Shown in pieces: positions 35,631-47,223 of a stretch of 64,000 bases of DNA. The stretch is from Punica granatum. Its lineage: Eukaryota > Streptophyta > Magnoliopsida > Myrtales > Lythraceae. Both the position numbers and the translations under genes were made by a program. Position 1 is the first letter of the stretch. Every line of letters begins with the position of its first letter. The notes beneath the pieces are model-generated. The model was not told the DNA's origin. It was given only the letters and a program-made list of their open reading frames with translations, and made no database searches. The stretch lies in NCBI RefSeq assembly GCF_007655135.1, contig NC_045129.1, positions 38,503,122 to 38,567,121 on the forward strand. The letters run 5' to 3'.

Positions 35631-36860
35631 CGTAGCGTCAAATTCTATAGTAATCAAGGAAAAAAAATAGAAAAGCTTGTAATCGAAAAACTTGACTTTA
35701 TATTTACTTGTGAACGATAAAGATTCGCTTCCATATATGATATTATTTTATATATAGTACTCTCAAAAAAAAGGGAAAACTTGCATATAATAGGAATAAA
35801 TCTAGATAAAAAAGGAAAATATTTTTTTAAAATAATTGACCCAATTATAAAGATTGAATCATTTGACTTGATGAGTTAATCGGGTTGCACTACGACCTTA
35901 TCAGACCGGATTTAAAAAAATTGGATAGAAAGAGGGGGGAGGGGAAGAGAGGACATGTAGGAAAAGGGAATAGTTCCTCATTCGCAACCTAAAACTTAAA
36001 AAAAAATTGCATATATTCTAATTTGTATATGTAGTATTTCTAATGTGGAATTTCTTTTGAATTTTCTAAACAAAAGTTCGGATTACTTTTTTGAAATAAG
36101 TGGTTTGACTATATAATCGGATTATTTGGCATAAAAGGTCAATCGAATTACCTAATACCTTATTCAAGTCGCTCGATGTAAAATCCTATAGTAATCGAGA
36201 AAAACTTGTCTATCATATTGGCGGATAATATGACGTTCTATTTAATTATAAATGATAGAGGTTTGCTTCCACAATTTGCTTCTAATCATATATAATGATC
36301 GGATTGTTTGACTTGACTAGTCAATCGAGATATACCATTAGCTTGTTGATCCATATTTAAAAATACTGGACAAAAAGAAGGAATTTTTTTTTAAAAAAAA
36401 AGATACATGGGAGAAAGAAAATGTTTTATACTCGCAACCTAAAATTTGGGAAAAAAATTTGTGTATATATAATACTTCTAACACAAAATTTATGCTAACA
36501 TTTTAAAATAAAAATGGACGCGGGCGAGGGATTTTTTTTTTAAATAAGCGGTCTTACTATAACGATCGAATTATTTGGCTTAATTGGTCGACCATATTAT
36601 CTTATACCATTTTCGGGTTAGATTAAAAAAATAAAAAAGAATAATTTTATAAAGTTATTGGAATTTTAAAAAAAATATATATTTTAGAAATAAGTTATTA
36701 AACTATAACGATATGATCATTTGTAATAATGAATCGATTGAATTTTTATATTCTTTAGGCTGGATTTGAAAATATGGGAAAAATGGGAGGGTTTTAAAAA
36801 AAAATGAAAAATCAAAGTAAAAAAATAGGGAGTGGGGAAAAAGTCCCCACTCGCTCCCTG
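35631..36860. repeat. Degenerate tandem repeat array, unit about 540 bp
   Basis: Landmarks recur in the same order. AAAT(T/C)CTATAGTAATC is at ~35640 and ~36180. GATAAAGATTCGCTTCC (~35717) matches GATAGAGGTTTGCTTCC (~36250). GAATCATTTGACTTGATGAG (~35866) matches GATTGTTTGACTTGACTAG (~36303). CTCATTCGCAACCTAAAAC (~35978) matches ATACTCGCAACCTAAAAT (~36431). AATAAGTGGTTTGACTATA (~36096) matches AATAAGCGGTCTTACTATA (~36542), with a weaker third echo at ~36690. This is two copies and part of a third, heavily diverged. There is no coding potential. An old transposon-derived duplication is likely. Confidence 0.6.
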
Positions 36861-37210
36861 GGTGCACATTGGGACCTAGAATAATATAATTTTCTACACA
36901 GAGATGACGTTATGTTTGAATTGGAAAAAAGAATTTGTGCTAAATAGTGATATTAAAGCAAATTGTGTTGTTTTATGCAGATAAAGTGAAAAATTGCAAA
37001 TCATACAATCTGTAAAGCTGAAATTTGTATCTTTGAACAATTTTGAGCAAAAGAAGACCCACTCCTGTGCAGCTAGAGCTTATTTAACCAATTATGTTTA
37101 CTTCGGTATTTTCAAATGTAACATACGTGTGAGATTACTTTTAATGAATTTGAGCACTTTTTCGTGATTTTTTTTATAAAATCGCCTACCAATCATTTTT
37201 AACTGTTACC

Positions 37211-37412
37211 GATACAATACGATGATGTGACGGTGCAAAAGGGCGGTACAATTACATTTTGGAACATATTTTCCCTGATGGGGAAATGGGGATGTGCAAT
37301 GACTTTTCCAATTGGTGCCCAATCTTTTTACACGATGCCTATACAATATCCTGACGTGGCCGTGCAAAGGAGCGGTACAATGTACAATTGCCACTTTGGA
37401 GCATGTTATAGG
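37211..37412. repeat. Direct duplication with 129-bp offset
   Basis: GATACAATACGATGATGTGA followed by CGGTGCAAAAGGGCGGTACA (37211-37250) is repeated as TATACAATATCCTGACGTGG followed by CCGTGCAAAGGAGCGGTACA (37340-37379). The intervening 129 bp suggests a dimeric unit. It lies ~0.8-1.0 kb upstream of HSP70. Confidence 0.65.
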
Positions 37413-37872
37413 TTACATGTTCTTCCTTTTGTTTTTTTTTTGTTTTTTGTTTTATATTGTACCGTATAATTTAACGTTGATAAATATTTTTAAATTTATC
37501 ACAATGTCGATTTTTTATCCGAGATATTCCAATATTACTAATTTGATGTCATAATCTAACCCTAAGAAATAGTTGATGAAATAAAAACAGCAATGTTAGG
37601 ATATTCCAAATAAAAAAGTAACGTTGACATAAATATAAAAATATCTATCAATATTAGATTATATAATACACTCTTTTTTTTTCTTTTTTTTTTTTTTACG
37701 TACGTGTTCCATATGCTACAATGGCGTGCGTAATAGCTTTTCCAATTGGAACCCGGAATAGAATCCCACAGCCAATCAGAGCAAAGAGCATTCCACCGTC
37801 AAGCGACCAAACGGACCGAAGCAAGGAATCCCCTATTCCCTGCAGCCGCAGACCCGTGTCGGCCACGCGCTC

Positions 37873-38078
37873 CACGTGTCACCCTCCCGCAACCCCCAGA
37901 GAAAATTCTCGAACGTCCTAGAGCGGGAAAGATAAGTGAAGCAATAATATACGACGCTGTTTGGCGCGGGGGCCGACTCCGCCCGTTACGCAAGCCCATC
38001 TCCAGCCGTCCGATTCACCCATCCAACGGCTTTCGTTTCCCCCAGAACCTTCCAGTAATCAGACCCCGCCCTTTATAA
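37873..38078 (+). promoter_or_regulatory. HSP70 promoter: heat-shock elements, G-box, TATA
   Basis: GAAAATTCTCGAA at 37901-37913 is a perfect three-unit heat-shock element (GAAnnTTCnnGAA). A second two-unit element, GAACCTTC, is at 38045-38052. A G-box core CACGTG sits at 37873-37878. TTATAA at 38073-38078 is a likely TATA box ~135 bp before the ATG. Together they predict heat-shock-factor induction on top of basal expression. Confidence 0.75.
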
Positions 38079-38210
38079 CCTGCTTCCTTCTCCACTGCCT
38101 TCCTCATTCTATCAACCGAGGCTCTGTAGAAATTTGCTGCTCTGCTTCTTTACCTTTCTCTGTGCAATTTCCCTCTTGTTACCGACAGATTCTTTGATTT
38201 TGATCCGACG

Positions 38211-40595
38211 ATGGCTGGGAAAGGAGATGGCCCGGCGATCGGGATTGACTTGGGGACGACGTACTCTTGCGTCGGTGTCTGGCAGCATGATCGCGTTGAG
38301 ATCATAGCCAACGACCAGGGGAACAGGACTACGCCGTCATATGTGGCGTTCACCGACACCGAGCGTTTGATCGGTGACGCAGCCAAGAACCAGGTGGCGA
38401 TGAATCCAACCAACACAGTTTTCGGTGAGTCTCCGGTCGAGTTTAATCAGTCTCTCCTCATCGATGCTGTGCCTGTGTTTTTGCTGCTTTCGAGTGTTCT
38501 TGCCTGTCGCCTCTGCAATCTAGTCTAGGTTCTGTATTTGATGGCTATGGGCGCTATGTGAGCACAAAACAGAGCATTAGTTTTTTTTTTTTTAATCTTG
38601 TTTCGCTTGATTATAGCTTCCGCAAGAGCATAGGACGAATAAACGTGTAGCAGCAGCAGTTTTATAACTGTGATAGCTGAGGTTTGTATGATTTATTTGC
38701 TGAGAATCCGTACAAAAGTTGTCAAATTTCCCCTGAATTTCTCTCAATTGCTAAGTTTGTATGTTTTTACGTCATAAAATATGATGTCCAGAGGTAAATC
38801 TTCAAATTTCGACCATCTAGAGAACAATTTGCTGATGTGTTCCATTCGAACAATTGCAGATGCCAAGCGTTTGATTGGTCGGAGATTCACCGATCCATCC
38901 GTTCAAGGCGACATGAAATTGTGGCCGTTCAAGGTCATTGCTGGCCCCGGCGACAAACCCATGATTGTTGTAACCTACAAAGGTGAGGAGAAGCAATTCG
39001 CTGCTGAGGAGATCTCCTCCATGGTGTTGACGAAGATGCGTGAGATTGCCGAGGCCTATCTCGGAACGAACGTGAAGAATGCAGTTGTCACGGTCCCTGC
39101 TTACTTCAATGACTCTCAGCGTCAAGCAACCAAGGATGCTGGCGTGATTGCTGGGCTCAATGTTATGCGTATCATCAATGAGCCCACTGCTGCTGCTATT
39201 GCCTATGGCCTTGATAAGAAGGCGACCAGCTCGGGGGAGAAGAATGTGTTGATCTTTGATCTCGGAGGTGGGACCTTTGATGTCTCTCTTCTTACCATTG
39301 AAGAGGGTATCTTTGAAGTGAAAGCCACCGCTGGTGATACCCACTTGGGAGGGGAGGATTTCGACAACAGGATGGTGAACCACTTTGTCCAGGAGTTCAA
39401 GAGGAAGCACAAGAAGGACATCAGCGGAAACCCGAGAGCTCTGAGGAGACTGCGAACCGCTTGTGAGAGGGCCAAGAGGACACTCTCTTCCACCGCCCAG
39501 ACCACCATCGAGATTGATTCCCTCTACGAGGGGATTGACTTCTACACAACCATTACCCGCGCCCGATTTGAGGAGTTGAACATGGACTTGTTCAGAAAGT
39601 GCATGGAGCCGGTCGAGAAATGTCTGAGGGATTCTAAGATGGACAAGAGCACCGTCCACGATGTAGTTCTTGTCGGTGGGTCGACCAGGATTCCCAAGGT
39701 TCAGCAACTGCTGCAGGACTTCTTCAACGGGAAGGAGCTGTGCAAGAGCATCAATCCTGATGAGGCCGTTGCTTATGGAGCTGCTGTTCAGGCAGCGATT
39801 TTGAGTGGCGAGGGCAATGAGAAGGTGCAGGACCTTCTGTTGCTTGATGTCACTCCTCTATCTCTCGGGTTGGAGACTGCTGGTGGGGTGATGACGGTCC
39901 TTATTCCCAGGAACACAACTATTCCGACCAAGAAGGAGCAGGTCTTCTCGACCTACTCCGACAATCAGCCTGGAGTGCTGATCCAGGTCTATGAAGGTGA
40001 GAGGGCGAGGACGCGTGACAACAACTTGCTGGGCAAGTTTGAGCTCTCGGGCATTCCTCCTGCTCCAAGGGGAGTTCCTCAGATCAACGTGTGCTTCGAC
40101 ATAGATGCAAATGGCATTCTTAATGTCTCTGCCGAGGACAAAACCACTGGCCAGAAGAACAAAATTACCATCACCAACGACAAGGGCAGGCTCTCCAAGG
40201 AGGAGATCGAGAATATGGTCCAGGAGGCAGAGAAGTACAAGGCTGAAGATGAGGAGCATAAGAAGAAGATCGATGCCAAGAACGCACTGGAGAACTATGC
40301 CTACAATATGAGGAACACCATCAAGGACGAGAAGATTGCTTCCAAGCTCCCTGCAGACGATAAGAAGAAGATCGAGGATACCATCGAGGGGGCCATCCAG
40401 TGGCTAGATGGAAACCAGCTGGCGGAAGCTGATGAGTTTGAGGACAAGATGAAGGAGCTGGAAAGCATCTGTAACCCGATCATCGCCAAGATGTACCAGG
40501 GAAGTGGCGGTGATATGGGTGGAGCTATGGATGAAGATGGCCCCGCCGGCGGTGGAAGCAGCGGTGCGGGTCCTAAGATTGAGGAGGTGGATTAA
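38211..40595 (+). CDS. HSP70: Cytosolic heat shock protein 70 (HSC70/HSP70)
   Basis: Two exons (38211-38424, 38860-40595) encode 649 residues. The single intron interrupts the Asp codon at residue 72, the conserved intron site of plant cytosolic Hsc70 genes. The nucleotide-binding domain (1-~385) shows [27 protein letters not shown] and [16 protein letters not shown]. The linker ([13 protein letters not shown]) precedes the substrate-binding domain (~395-510) and the helical lid. The C-terminus ends GPKIEEVD, whose EEVD binds TPR co-chaperones and marks the cytosolic/nuclear form. The protein is an ATP-driven chaperone working with J-proteins and nucleotide exchange factors. All ATPase motifs look intact. 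An apparent long minus-strand frame through exon 2 is a shadow of codon bias. Confidence 0.98.
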
Positions 40596-42141
40596 GTGTG
40601 TTTTGATTGGCTATGACCTCTGGAGGGAGAAGAAGATGGTGGGATTTTAGTTTTCTATTATGTAATCATGCGAACTTCTCATTTCCTGATATATTTTTGA
40701 TGTAGATTGGGTCCGTTATGGCTATCTATGTTCAGCTCCGCTGAGGAATGAAAAAGAAGGCCTTTTCCATAACGTTTTCAAATTTGACGAGATGTTTCAT
40801 CTTCTGTTGTTTATTTTATTATTCAGGTGTCGTTTCTCTTACTACATTGACGTACCTGAGGAAAAATTTATGCTTTAAGGGTTCCTTCGTGATTAACAAA
40901 AAAGAAAAAGAAAAAAAAAGTGTGTGATATGAGGTCAACAAACAAACGGGCCGGGTCCGGTTGGGTTGGGTTTGAAAACATCGGTATGCCATCAAAGTAT
41001 GGATTGGAGATAAAACGTAGGTTGGCCGAGGAGGGGCTTTTCTGCAGGAGCACAATCTATTTTGAATTTTCTTAGGACACGCAGCAACTTCAGGGCCAGA
41101 ACTGTGGGTGCAGAATCTCCTGTACCTTAAATAATCTCCGAAATTGCTAAACGTGGGCCTGGGCCACGGGTAGGAGTGTGCACGGGTACTGAATATATTT
41201 GAAATCAGTTGAAATCTACTTGTTAGGATAGAGATCGGGTAGCTCGTATTGAAAATATGGTAGGTTGTGAGTATTAAAATCGGGAACCAGTGAAAATCGA
41301 TTCTGGTTCCGGTTTCGATTTCAGTTCCTGCCTACAGAGTACTAGGAACCGATTATTTATTAAAAAAAAAAGTAGTAAAGTTACTGTCTCCTTTAAGAAT
41401 CAGAACAGAGACACTTTGTTGCGTGAGATCGTATAATGAATGTTTAATTTTTTCGATGGATTGATGAGATATTATTTTTTATCGTTGTGGATTAATTTAA
41501 ATTTAGTTGATATTCTATTTTGCGCGATTACTGATTATGTATATTACATTTTTCATTTGATTTAGCGATAAAAAAATTTATAGGTTCCAACATGATACTC
41601 GAAACTTATGATATAATACAAGTTTCGAGTAAGTTCTGATTTCATGATTCAACATATAGGGTTCAATTTCAAAATCTTAAAATTTATCCCTTATAGTATA
41701 GAATTTATCCTAAAAAATATAAGATACCCGAAATCGATTATTCCTTCCCACGAGGCCATGAGAGAGCACTTCTTTTCTTTTTGGGCAAGTCATCAGAGAG
41801 CATTTGTCGTTACTTAGTCGACTATATTTCACCAAAAAAAGGGGGGGCAATTTTGACATCTCCGTTGTCCTTTTCAATGGACACATGAGAGTTGGGATGG
41901 GACACTGCCTGTCAACCCGCAATGGCGCGTGGATAAGGATAATAATTAATTCTGATGGATTGCTTTATCCCATCATTCATTTTGTGAGAGGATGGATATA
42001 ACTATCGCGGCCACGATATCTCGTGTTTCAATGAACTGATCGATTTTGAATTGGTTAATTGCCAAAGCAAAAGACATATATGTATTTCATTAATCGTAGG
42101 TGGTAACAAAATTTCTTAGCAAAAATTGATCTGTTAAGAAA
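40596..42141. other. Spacer downstream of HSP70
   Basis: The first ~250 bp is the likely HSP70 3' UTR. At 41171-41350, TAGGAGTGTGCACGGGTAC followed by repeated (C/T)GGTTCC motifs looks like the end and subterminal region of a hAT-type element, but the other end was not found. The rest is AT-rich without supported exons. Confidence 0.4.
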
Positions 42142-42477
42142 CTTTTATATATATATATATATATTGCTAAATAGAAAGATTAGATCAACTTATTAGCCTG
42201 CTATGGTTACCTAACTAAGAGAATCTAATCTTCACGGGATATTCCTTTCGTCGTAGTTCGTTGAGACTTTTAGCTCAACTTGATCATCGCAGTCCCACTA
42301 ACACACTAATGGATTAAGTTCAAGACTCATTGGATCAAATATTATGGGTCGGATACCGCCACTCAATAATACACCCACATAATGGCAAGTTCTACGCTCT
42401 CAGTAAGATTCAAACTCGTAATATTCAAGTGGAGTGCTTAGAGTTTAACCACTAGACTACCGTGCTGGTGGTGTTGG
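42142..42477 (-). mobile_element. tRNA-derived SINE with 10-bp target duplication, minus strand
   Basis: Identical TGTTAAGAAA flanks occur at 42132-42141 and 42478-42487. On the minus strand the body opens with CACGGTAGTCTAGTGGTTAA, containing a consensus Pol III A box (TAGTCTAGTGG). About 45 nt later it has GAGTTTGAATC (B-box-like). It runs ~300 bp and ends in a TATATA...AAAAG tail. The A/B boxes and target duplication support a SINE, longer than usual for plants. Confidence 0.72.
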
Positions 42478-42843
42478 TGTTAAGAAATTTATATATAAAA
42501 GCATGCTATCGTCATCTTAAATTTGAATCGATCAATACATGAGTAATGATTATTTCCAAGATCAATACATGTGTAATGATTTCCAAGCTCAGGGGACTCT
42601 GTGTGGTAGGATGGCTCGATCTTAATTTTGTGGTTATCATGTAATTGATCACATACGAACCTTTTGCGTTGTTATACCTATGTATTGTATGTTCTGGTCC
42701 ATCAAGGCAGCGATATGCATGCGCCCCTCCACTTGGTTCACTTCCCATAAGAAATAGAAGAAAGAAGCCCTTATGAAATTATACTTATATTATCAGATTT
42801 TTTTTTAAAAATAGATGTGCAATATGGGTGACAAAGTTTATAA

Positions 42844-43022
42844 GGGCCGTTTGATTTCAAAATTAAAGTAACTTTGATTTTAATTTTGATTTTGAATGTG
42901 GAAAAAGACAAATGAGATGATATTATAAATTTGACTTGGAAACGTGTGTTTTTGTTATGTAGTGGGTAGAGTTAAAATTAAAATCATGATTTTAAAATCT
43001 GATCGTGAAACCAAACAGGTCC
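42844..43022. mobile_element. Small inverted-repeat element (MITE), copy 4
   Basis: The 179-bp element begins GGGCCGTTTGATTTCAAAAT and ends GTGAAACCAAACAGGTCC. It is flanked exactly by TAA at 42841-42843 and 43023-43025. The interior shares AATGAGAT-ATATTATAAATTTGAC and TTTTGTTATGTAGTGG with the copy at 17306. Confidence 0.82.
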
Positions 43023-43025
43023 TAA

Positions 43026-45022
43026 GTGACTGAAAAACAAGTGGAGAAGCGGGACGTGATTGTGCCACATAAATTAGATTTTACAACGCTCAACTCATAG
43101 TTAATTGTCTTTTTGGCTGCCTAATTCATTAATTATATCAATAACATAATTATGATCACTTAATTATATTATATTGGAAAATAAAAAAATCTTAATTCAC
43201 TAATAAAAATTTAATATTTTATTGAAAAAATATTATTTTCCCAGTCAACAAATAAATATTAAAAATAATCTTTAAAAAATTTCTCCATAAATTAAAGTTT
43301 CTTCAAAAATATCAAATAAATTAACTTTCTCATTTATTATTATTTTTTTTGCACATCTTCACAATACATGGGCTTGCACCTAGTTGAATCAATAACTAAG
43401 GTAAGTGTCACAATATAGCTCTACCCTTTTCGTCGGAGTGGAATGATCAAGCCAAGAAACGTTTGTGCCGGTTGAATTGTAACCTACTAATTTCATAAAA
43501 TTGTTAGACATGGGCCCCGGTGCCGATGAGCCCACCACGCAGCGTTTCTTGCCTTGGTCTGCTATTTTTTATGGCCAGCCCAAGAAGGCAATCAACTTAG
43601 ACCGGGTAGAGAATTGGCGAAGGACAAATATGAGGGAGAAAGCGAGTGCAGTGTACTTGGTACACACTTTCACCTAAAAGTCAAAAAGTCAATTCTATTT
43701 TTGTCGGTGGAACTAGCTACATGTTCCTTTACTTAGACTTCTATTACCTATGGATAATATCCAATTAGAATGCAAATAAGTGATTAATTAGAGGTATTAT
43801 GGTGCGGGGCCAAGGTGAATGCTTCCTGTGTTGGACCAATTGTTGCAATGAAAACATGTGACATTTGCCTTGTGTATCTAATAAATGAATAAATAATACT
43901 ATCAAAAACACTTATTACATACTGAGAAACTATCTTACAATAATATTAAAAAATTAGAGAAATAACTCTAGCTTTTTTTCTTTTTCTTTTTTTTTTCCCG
44001 GTTATCTAGTTCTCGCCGAATTGGAGGACTCTCTTTGGCCTTGGTCATAATAAATCATTATATTGCAACCATTATCTATTTCTCATCCTTCATCAGTAGA
44101 TTAATTATATTTAGATATTGAAGCACGCATCCCGAGTCCTTGATCATGAGTTGAGTATCAATAAACTCATAAATAAAGCTAACATAATTGCACTTATATA
44201 AGTTTCTCATATAGATGGAACCAAATTTTCTCAATGAAACAAATTGAAGATACTCTAAATCATACCATGACATTTTTATGTCGTCTGTATACATTAAAAA
44301 TAAAAGATCCCCCGAAACTCATCATATTATTCTTGCTAGAAGAGAGTTACCGCATCATTGCTTGATTTCCTAGTTCTATTAACAGATTACTTTCTTCTCG
44401 AGATAAAATTAGCGGATGATCTAATTCAATGTCTGCATCTTTAGTTATGTTATATATAAGAATCAAAATCCAAAATGAAACTGTAGAAATCAGATTAATT
44501 ATATTCCATAAATCCAATCGTGATATAATCAATTAAAAGAATGAAGTAGAAAAGTTGCTTTAGTGGTCATATTCTCTCTTTCTTACGTTCATTTGTGAGA
44601 ATGTAATTGAGAAAGGCTATGATTTTCTTCTTCTCTCTTGTACGTTTGTCTCCTCTGCTGTCTTCTACTAAAGGGTAGTAAAAGCAAAACAATTCCGCTG
44701 GAACCAGATAAACGTAAAAAAAAAAAAAAAAAAAAAGCTAGAAATAGTCTATTAATTTTTGGAATGTTATTGTAGATAATTTTTCAATATAAATGAAGTG
44801 TTTTTAGTAGTAGGATTTTTCCATTTATCTGACAGTTGGGGTAGTGTCACGTTTTTTCATTAGAACAGTTGGTTCAATCACGTAAATATCCACCTTGGCG
44901 AAGTATTCCCGCACAGTGATCTCTCAGTCAATTGAGCCACAATAATCCCACATATTCCCACTTATAGACAGTTTGAGTGAGTGAGTAATATTCACCGAAT
45001 ACATACTCCCCTTATAATCACA

Positions 45023-45059
<37 letters not shown>

Positions 45060-45230
45060 CACGGAGAGACCTCTTGGTTCGTTGTTAATATAGTAGAGAA
45101 CGTAACATACTGCAGAGACGGAAAGAAAAAAAGGGAAAACATAAGAACCCTACCAAACCAATGGAGTCAACACGCAGTTACAGTACTCTCCATCGTATTC
45201 AAGTTAGTCATCAGTATCTTCTAATCATCA
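43026..45230. other. AT-rich spacer, no gene identified
   Basis: This spacer contains A/T-rich sequence, a T-rich tract at 43975-43998, a poly-A run at 44718-44738 and (TA)n at 45029-45057. Two adjacent minus-strand frames (44347-44532, containing SFWILILIYNITKDADIELD, and 44076-44294) have protein-like composition, but I could not place them in a family or link them by splicing. The WOX2 3' UTR probably enters from the right. Confidence 0.4.
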
Positions 45231-47223
45231 TTAACAGCAATTTTTGTTCCCCGAGAAGAAATCAATGTAAACCAGGTTCTGCTGCTCATTGGAATCTTCC
45301 AGAACCTCGGAAGAACCGGCAGGCACATCCAGGGTTTCCCTTGCGTTTCCATCTACAATGCCGGTCGGATGCAGTGGAAAGAGATCCAGTGTTCTGAGCG
45401 TCATGTCATGATCACAGTCACTGGACATCCCAATATTGCTTTCTTCTCGCTTCGTGAATTCACTGCATTGGTTCTGCAAGTTTGGATAGTTGTGAGGTTT
45501 CTGACTGCGCGGGTCGAAGCTTTCGCCATAGTCGGATCTTTGTCTCCTCTTATAACCGCAAGGGATAAGAACTTTCTGGTGTATCTGGTAGAAACCTAGT
45601 TCACTGGGAGGCATGTAGCATGGTCCACATATAACTGCAAAAATCACCACAATGTTAAACCTTCTCCCATACTGATCATATAATTATTTTGCTTCTACTT
45701 GCTCATCGTCACACATATGAAAGTGATGACCGCATTGTTTTCGTATATTTATGCATGGATATATATATATATATTACATGCTTTTATTTTACATTTCAAG
45801 TAAAAAGAAGAAAAGCACATACTACATTCGGTTACTTACTCAGAATTATTAAAAGAACAGTTCAAAAATCACGGATTTTAGTGCCAATCGAGTCAATTGG
45901 ACTGTTGTATGAAGTTGCTTTTTGAAAAAGGTAAATATATTTGCCAAAGAAGGCGACAATGGCAGTTGAGAAAACGATGGACATGTAGTGGTGCAGAAAG
46001 GAAATCTGGATATATGGGTCAGACAACGAAGCAATCCGGACCGAAAAGGACAAGGCAGAAAAATATTCTCTTAGTACACAAACAGAAAACGCAAAAGAAG
46101 ATTCAAACTATATCCGGGAGATGTTCCTCATGACCAATTAAAAGTACTTTCTTACTATTCACTCAAGTACTATCTTACTTACTGATGGCGAGGAACCAAC
46201 TAATATAGAGTAAGAATAAATTTTAATCAATAATTTGAAAAATACTGTATAATTTTATAAAAAACCCTCGAATAAAAATTTATTTTGCTCTGAATATATT
46301 TGTATATGCATACGTTTATGTGTGTATAGGTATAAATGTACATTTACACGTTTTGCACATCAAGAGTTATGGCCTGAGGTCAAGACCTTATGACGGAAGT
46401 TGCAGATCGCATGTAAGTGCATGCATGCAAAACCTTATAAACTATATATGTTACTTATTCACGAAATAACTTGCTACTAGCTTTTCCAACCTAGCTATAG
46501 GATTCAACTATTAAGAATGACATGTAACATCAAGCGCACACACACATACACATCTCGAATGATCGATTTTTCAATATGTTAATTTGCATGCTTACAAATA
46601 GTCCAAAAAGTTGAAATATTCATGGTTCAATATCAGAAAGAAAATTATTTCATAAAATATGATAGACCGGAGCTCAAGGCTATTGATCATACGGATTAAT
46701 GAGTGTTAATTCGAACCATCCAATAAACAGCATGACGAGAGTTCGCTTTTGGGTTTGGCACAAATATAACAAACATATATACGTACATATGTGCAAGAGA
46801 ATCGTGTTTAATTGTCAGATGTATATGTGTGGTTGGTAGATATATTCTTAGTATATGTATACCGTTAGGGCATGGGGAAGGAAACGCCGCCACAGCTGCC
46901 GCGGCAGCAGAGCCGGAGCGGTGGTGGAAGTAGCGGCTGAGGAAGGCCAAGCTCTCCTGTTTCTCCTTCTGGCGCTGGCGGGCCTTGTGGTTCTGGAACC
47001 AGTAAAAGACGTTCTTGCCCTCGATGTGGCCGTATGCCCTCAGCCTCCCCGTTATCTGCTGTATCTGCTCTGCCGTCGGGGTTCTTATCCCTTGCTTGTA
47101 CAGCCCCTCGAGTATCTCTATCTGCTCCTTAGTCGGGTTCCACCGTGACGCCCCCGCCGCAGCTGCCCCGCTGGAACCGCCCAGTTCACCAGCTTCATTA
47201 GAACCGCAGGTACCACTTTCCAT
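45231..47223 (-). CDS. WOX2: WUSCHEL-related homeobox transcription factor, WOX2 type
   Basis: Two exons (46863-47223 and 45231-45634) separated by a ~1.2-kb intron encode 254 residues. The plant homeodomain lies at ~27-88 ([40 protein letters not shown]), with the extended loops of WOX proteins. A WUS box TLDLFPLH is at 202-209, and the C-terminus ends in YIDFFSG (243-249), which together with [10 protein letters not shown] matches Arabidopsis WOX2. WOX2 specifies apical cell fate in the early embryo; it is a nuclear DNA-binding protein whose WUS box recruits TOPLESS co-repressors. An Ala run (residues ~109-114) interrupts the region after the homeodomain. The start is the first ATG and gives the usual short acidic/Ala-Gly N-terminus. 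The gene stands alone, with ~4.6 kb of spacer on the 3' side and ~5.7 kb on the 5' side. Confidence 0.95.

Noticed and set aside
38817..39707. A 296-codon open frame antisense to HSP70 exon 2
   Set aside because: It mirrors the codon bias of the conserved HSP70 frame, has no recognisable domain and no splice or promoter support.
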